Of a DNA stretch of 64,000 nt, positions 59,867 to 64,000 are shown in pieces. Position 1 is the stretch's first letter. Each line of letters starts with the position of its first letter. The position numbers were made by a program, and so were the translations under genes. The stretch comes from Anaeramoeba flamelloides (lineage: Eukaryota > Metamonada > Anaeramoebidae): assembly GCA_027625915.1 (NCBI GenBank), contig JANTQA010000063.1:372001-436000 (forward strand). The letters are read 5' to 3'. The notes under the pieces were generated by a model. The model saw only the letters and a list, made by a program, of their open reading frames with translations, made no database searches and had not been told where the DNA came from.

Positions 59867-59915
59867 GCTACAGGAGAAAATTAATTTCCCCAATTGCAAA
59901 TAAAAAACAAAATAT
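59867..59915 (+). mobile_element. LINE 3' tail fragment
   Basis: GGCTACAGGAGAAAATTAAT, then TTTCCCCAATTGCAAATAAAAAACAAAA: the conserved short-hairpin tail and A-rich end of the LINE family, diverged. Confidence 0.65.
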
Positions 59916-60012
59916 AAATGAATTATAAGTATTTCAAACTTTGAATGATTAAATTATTGGAAAAGAAAAAAACATTAAATTATTTTAAAAGTTTTTCGAT
60001 TTTGAGCTTTTT

Positions 60013-60420
60013 TTATTACTATGATCAAAAAAAGTATCATCAAATCTGATTATCGTTGTTTTATATTAAATCTATTTTTTTTTTTTTTTCTTCTTGTTCC
60101 AATGTAAAATCCATTTAACTACCCAATAGTATACCTAACTTTCAAATCCCTTTTGAAAGTAAACACCTTATTATTTGAAAGGAAAATAATAATTATAAAT
60201 GCAATTTGTTAAAAATTTTTCCAATTATTCTCATTTATTTTTTGATTTTCTATACTGAGAAATTACCAATATCTATTTTTTGAAAAAATTACCAAATTTT
60301 ATCCAACATTTTGATAGAATTTATGTTAAAATAATAGAACTAGAAGAATACTTACCATACTTAATTAGGGTTTATGGTAGGTTTCTTTAATTGGTTAATT
60401 TGCACTGATAAATTCAAAGA
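60013..60420 (+). mobile_element. ACAGTGATC-type repeat (copy 5)
   Basis: Starts TATGATCAAAAAAAGTATC, with the T tract and CTTCTTGTTCCAATGTAAAA, CCAATAGTATACCTAAC and TTTTGAAAGTAAACACC blocks. The right end is eroded before the next copy. Confidence 0.6.
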
Positions 60421-60470
60421 AATATTGGTCAATTTTTGTTTTAATTTGTTTTTTGAACTTTTTTTAGATC

Positions 60471-60952
60471 TACAGTGTTCAAGATAATGTGTGCCCAACA
60501 ACTATAATCCCTTTTTCCAAATATACTCCGTATTTTTTTTGTTCTTGTTCCAAGGCAACACCCACTCAACTACCAAATAGTATACCTAAGTTTAATCAAT
60601 TCTGAAAGTAAACATCTTGATATTTTTTGGTAAAATTTAAATTAGGAATGCAAATTGTTGAAAATTTACTTGTAATTTTATCAATTTTTTTGAAATTTTT
60701 TGTTTTTTTTATTATTAAAATTTCATCAAAAAAATTTACCCTATTTTTTGAGAGAAATTATACAATTTGATCCTTCATTTTTCGAATTTCTTTTTAAATA
60801 ATAGACTTTAAGAAATCAACACCATATTTACTTTGGGTTTATTATTGGTTTCTTTAATCAGTTGATTTATAGGCCTTCTATATCAAAAAAACACGCTTTT
60901 GTATTTGAAAGACAGATTAAATTTTTCTCCAAGATTTATTTTGACTACAGAA
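60471..60952 (+). mobile_element. ACAGTGATC-type repeat (copy 6, tandem)
   Basis: Starts TACAGTGTTCAAGATAATGT, with GTTCTTGTTCCAAGGCAACA, CCAAATAGTATACCTAAG and AATCAGTTGATTTATAGG blocks, and a right end TTTATTTTGACTACAG. Same orientation as copy 5. Confidence 0.7.
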
Positions 60953-61626
60953 CTTTCATAGTTTGAAATAAGAGAAAGGGTTTATTTTTGGAATTTTTGA
61001 AATTCAAGAGTTTATGATTTGATAGAAACAAAAAAAGGAAAAAAGATTAAAAAAAATTTAAACAGTAGAAAAAAAGTACACTTGATTTTTAATTGGAAAC
61101 CTTACCTGAAAAGGAAAAGTAAAATCTATTAATAAAAGAAAAAAGAAATAAACACGGGCATTATGAAGGATTTAACATAATAACAGTTTTTTTTAATAAT
61201 ATCCTTTGGTATGGGGTTTGTATTTGATTGATCAATTATTAAAAATTGGTTGAAAAAATGACTATTTTTAAGATTTCCAAAAGAACACCATGATTTGGAT
61301 AAAAAAATAGAATTAATTTTGTTTTTCATGATTTGATTGAAAATAATATAACGGATTATTCTTTAAAGGTAATTGGTTTCTTCTTTTTATTGATTTTACT
61401 TTCCGTTTTCATTATTGTTGACAATTAATAATTGATTTCACTTTTACTTTTGGTTTCTGTGATTTTATTATATGTTATAAAACGAAAATCGTGTTTCACT
61501 TTTTTTTCCAAATTCTCCTTTCAAAAAACAAAAGTGTTGTGAATTAAAAAAAGTAACACATTTTTTATCTTGTGAACATAATTACTCATTCATTTTTTTA
61601 TTCTTTTTGAAATAGTATCTATTATT
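60953..61626. other. upstream region of the RCC1 gene
   Basis: No gene recognised; it should contain the promoter of the gene at 61627. Confidence 0.4.
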
Positions 61627-62081
61627 ATGAACCAAAACAAAGATGAGTATTGTATTTGGGCGAGTTCTCAAACGAAACAAGAGTTAATGGGACCCACAAG
61701 TTCAATGGTGTCCAAAGGTTTTCATCAAGTCAAATTAAAAAACGTTCTTCAAATAGCAAGTGGTTATGAAACAACTCTCTTTTTATTTGAAAATGGAAAA
61801 ATTACAGAATATGGGACATCTTTGGGAAAAAATGGGAAAAGTTATGATCTGACTAATGTTGTAAAAATTGATGCAGGACACGCACATTTTTTAATTTTAA
61901 CTTCTGATGGATCGTTCTATACGCTTGGAAAATCGGAATATTACCAAACTGGCTTTAGAGATTCGCGTGTCTCAAAACCAACACTCGTCCCCTTCTTCGA
62001 GAACAAAGTAGTTAAAGACTTTGCATGTGGTGTTCTTCAGAGCTATGTTTTACTTGAAAATGGAGACCTTTATTCATTTGG
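61627..62081 (+). CDS. RCC1-repeat protein, first exon
   Basis: 151 codons plus two bases from MNQNKDEYCIWASSQ. It contains about two and a half RCC1-type propeller blades: NVLQIASGYETTLFLFENGKITEYG, then VVKIDAGHAHFLILTSDGSFYTLG, then VKDFACGVLQSYVLLENGDLYSFG; each has the family's G...(T/F)L...G.(L/F/I)Y..G pattern. The exon ends TTTGG|GTTTGTG in phase 2, splitting the Gly of SFG, where family proteins continue with xNxxGQLG. The rest is not in the window. RCC1 propellers often join to BTB domains in such amoebae, so a BTB-linked adaptor is possible; that is inference. Confidence 0.8.
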
Positions 62082-62313
62082 GTTTGTGATTTGTATTCTT
62101 TCTGTTTTTTTGAAATTAAAAAAAAGAAAAAAAAAACAAAAAAAACAAAAAAACAATTTACAAATGGCTTTTTGATTTTTTTTTCTCAGTTTATTGTCTA
62201 AATTCGAGAGAACCAAACCAACAAAAAAAACTCTACAAAAATTATTGGAAATTGTCATAAATTTGTTGATTTCCAAAAAAAGAAAAAATTTTTTTCTTCA
62301 TTTCAAATTTTAC

Positions 62314-62692
62314 TACACAAACGTAAATATGGAGTATGTAAAAAATCGAGTTTTTACAATTACAGAGATAAATAAAGAGTTCCATGCATTTATCCAAATT
62401 TTAGTCATCAGAAATATAATATCTGTTTTGATTTTTGAGCTAATAACAATTTTAATCAAAAATAGATTGTTATAATACCAATCTTTCAATTTTTAAAAAA
62501 AAATCATTTTTCAAGCAAAGTATTGGTGTTCACCAAACGATTTTAAATTGAAAATCCCTTTTAGCTCAAAAATCAAAAAGGGGATTCGTTTACTATAACC
62601 AAAATTTGGATAAATGCATGGAAATCTTTATTTATCTCTGAAAATTGTAAAAACTCTATTTTTTACAATATTCCATATTTACTCTTGTGTAT
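62314..62692. mobile_element. foldback MITE (CGTAAATAT family), in RCC1 intron
   Basis: A 379-bp TA-flanked element. The left arm starts CACAAACGTAAATATGGAGT and the right arm is its inverse, ending ATATTTACTCTTGTG; both contain TTTTTACAATT, AGAGATAAATAAAGA and CATGCATTTATCCAAATTTT. Arms are about 90 bp with a few differences. Related to the older copy at 10071-10455. Confidence 0.88.
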
Positions 62693-63165
62693 TGTTGCCC
62701 TATTTCAATTAAGAAATGAAGTTTTTATTTCAAGTTGTCAAATATTTTACCAAATTATTAGTTGAACGAATTCCCAAAGATCTTCACTAAATCAATGACC
62801 AATTTTAACGATGAAATTAGGATCTTCCTTATTGAATTATCAGACAAAAATAAAACCTTTTAATATATAATTTGATTTTGACAGTAATAATTTTTTCCAA
62901 GGAATCTATTGCAAATTTGTAATCTTTATTTATTTGTTTGTCTCTTTTTTTGTCTCTATTTGAAGAATGAATAATCCGAAAATCTCCCGATTTCAGAATC
63001 TTTGAAAAAAAAAAAAATAATCAACAGAAATTTTAACCAATTTTTTTTTCAAATACAAGCATTTGATTACAAGCCATAATTCCTCAAAATATATTATTTC
63101 CGAAACAACTTTATTAATTAAAAAGTATTTTTTAATTGAAATAGTTTTTTAATATATTTGAATGG
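62693..63165. other. RCC1 intron, nothing recognised
   Basis: AT-rich intronic DNA between two foldbacks. Confidence 0.4.
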
Positions 63166-63581
63166 TACACATGTGCAAAAAGTGATATTTTAATATTTTA
63201 AGTTATTTTACTAAATTTGACATTTTTCCAAAAACTATAAAACTTTTCCTATGCGCCCAGGCGGTTTTTGTTTTTTTGTTAACAAACATGAGGGTTTCTA
63301 ATATCAAAAAAAACAATTTAATAATAGAATAAAAATGTTTGGGGAAGAAACAGAAATTCAAAAATGGAAAATAATTTTCAGAAATCAAAACACAAAAACA
63401 ACCCCAAACATTTTTCTTCTTTCATTAAATCGAATTTTTTGCTCTTAGAATCCCCAAGTCCGCTGGCAAAAAAAAAAAAAACCGCCTGGGCGCATAGGAA
63501 AAGTTTTATAGTTATTGGAAAAATGTCAAATTTAGTAAAATAACTTAAAATATTAAGATATCACTTTTTGCACATGTGTTA
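63166..63581. mobile_element. young foldback element with ~104-bp near-identical arms
   Basis: The left arm (63167-63270) and right arm (about 63468-63579) are inverse copies with only about two differences. They run from ACACATGTGCAAAAAGTGAT inward to a GC-rich block CCTATGCGCCCAGGCGG. TA lies next to each outer end. The ~200-bp centre is AT-rich and has no coding potential. The near-identity of the arms suggests recent activity or ongoing arm conversion. Confidence 0.92.
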
Positions 63582-63735
63582 CAAATCCTAATATATTATT
63601 TCAAAAATTGTAATTCACTTTTTTTTTAGTTTTTTGGTTTTATTTTTTTTTTTTCATTTTTAAAATATCAGGTTTTTTATACATTTATAAGAATTAAAAG
63701 TGAATTATATATAAGATTTAATTAATTATTAGTTC

Positions 63736-63736
<1 letters not shown>

Positions 63737-63769
<33 letters not shown>
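63737..63769. repeat. (TA)n microsatellite
   Basis: Pure TA tract, with AT-rich sequence after it to the end of the window. Confidence 0.9.
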
Positions 63770-63771
<2 letters not shown>

Positions 63772-64000
63772 TTTTATTATTTTATGTTAGCCGCACTTTT
63801 TGAAATAAGTTACATTTTTCAGAACTAATAATAACTTGATAATTATCAATAGTTGATTTTTCACAAAAAATAATATTAAAAATAATTTAGATCACGAATT
63901 TTTTTCGAAGTGAAATTTTTAATTTTAATACTTTAAACTTTTTTAATCTACAAAATACAAATTTTTTTAAATTCAATGATTCAATTTTTAAACTAAATTC

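Overview
This window is very AT-rich eukaryotic DNA: sparse protein genes, long A/T runs and dense mobile-element debris. Introns start GT (often GTTTG or GTAT) and end AG. The proteins are typical of a free-living amoeba-like protist: ELP3, KRR1, a PB1-UBA protein, a TPR-LRR protein with a paired BTB module, an RCC1 propeller and a GRAM protein. The paired BTB style and the RCC1 gene remind me of Anaeramoeba (anaerobic metamonad amoebae). That is inference from memory, not a database result.

Layout. 0-9.2 kb: a secreted glycosyltransferase-like first exon (-), a foldback element, a TAAACTC-type MITE, a palindromic MITE and a PB1/GRGM-repeat/UBA gene (-). 10-17.2 kb: a foldback element, two ACAGTGATC-type repeats, and a nearly full-length but broken LINE (-) carrying two palindromic MITEs, with a third just outside its 5' end. 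18-22.2 kb: a small acidic protein with a lipidation-type N terminus, hairpin arrays around LINE tails, a decayed Tc1/mariner element, and two small unrecognised genes, one of them two-exon and convergent. 23.9-33.0 kb: ELP3 (+), whose third intron is about 7.06 kb and packed with nested transposons. 34-41.2 kb: KRR1 (-) among repeats. 42.8-45.5 kb: the intronless TPR-LRR-BTB gene. 46.5-50.5 kb: three MITEs and a transposase scrap. 51-57 kb: the first exon of a coiled-coil/GRAM gene followed by a giant foldback of about 4 kb. 57.5-61 kb: another truncated LINE, hairpins and repeats. 61.6-64 kb: the first exon of an RCC1 gene whose intron holds two foldbacks.

The genes do not form one pathway. 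ELP3 (tRNA wobble modification) and KRR1 (small-subunit assembly) are core translation genes; the others are adaptor or regulatory proteins. Three genes (glycosyltransferase, GRAM, RCC1) show a clean first exon and no recognisable second exon in the window, which fits either long transposon-filled introns like that of ELP3 or gene loss.

The most unusual signal is a family of short modular palindromes, bounded by AGGTTTT/AAAACCTA and GTGCCGT/ACGGCAC-like ends, that sit in arrays in or beside LINE copies. No CRISPR, rRNA or tRNA gene was seen.
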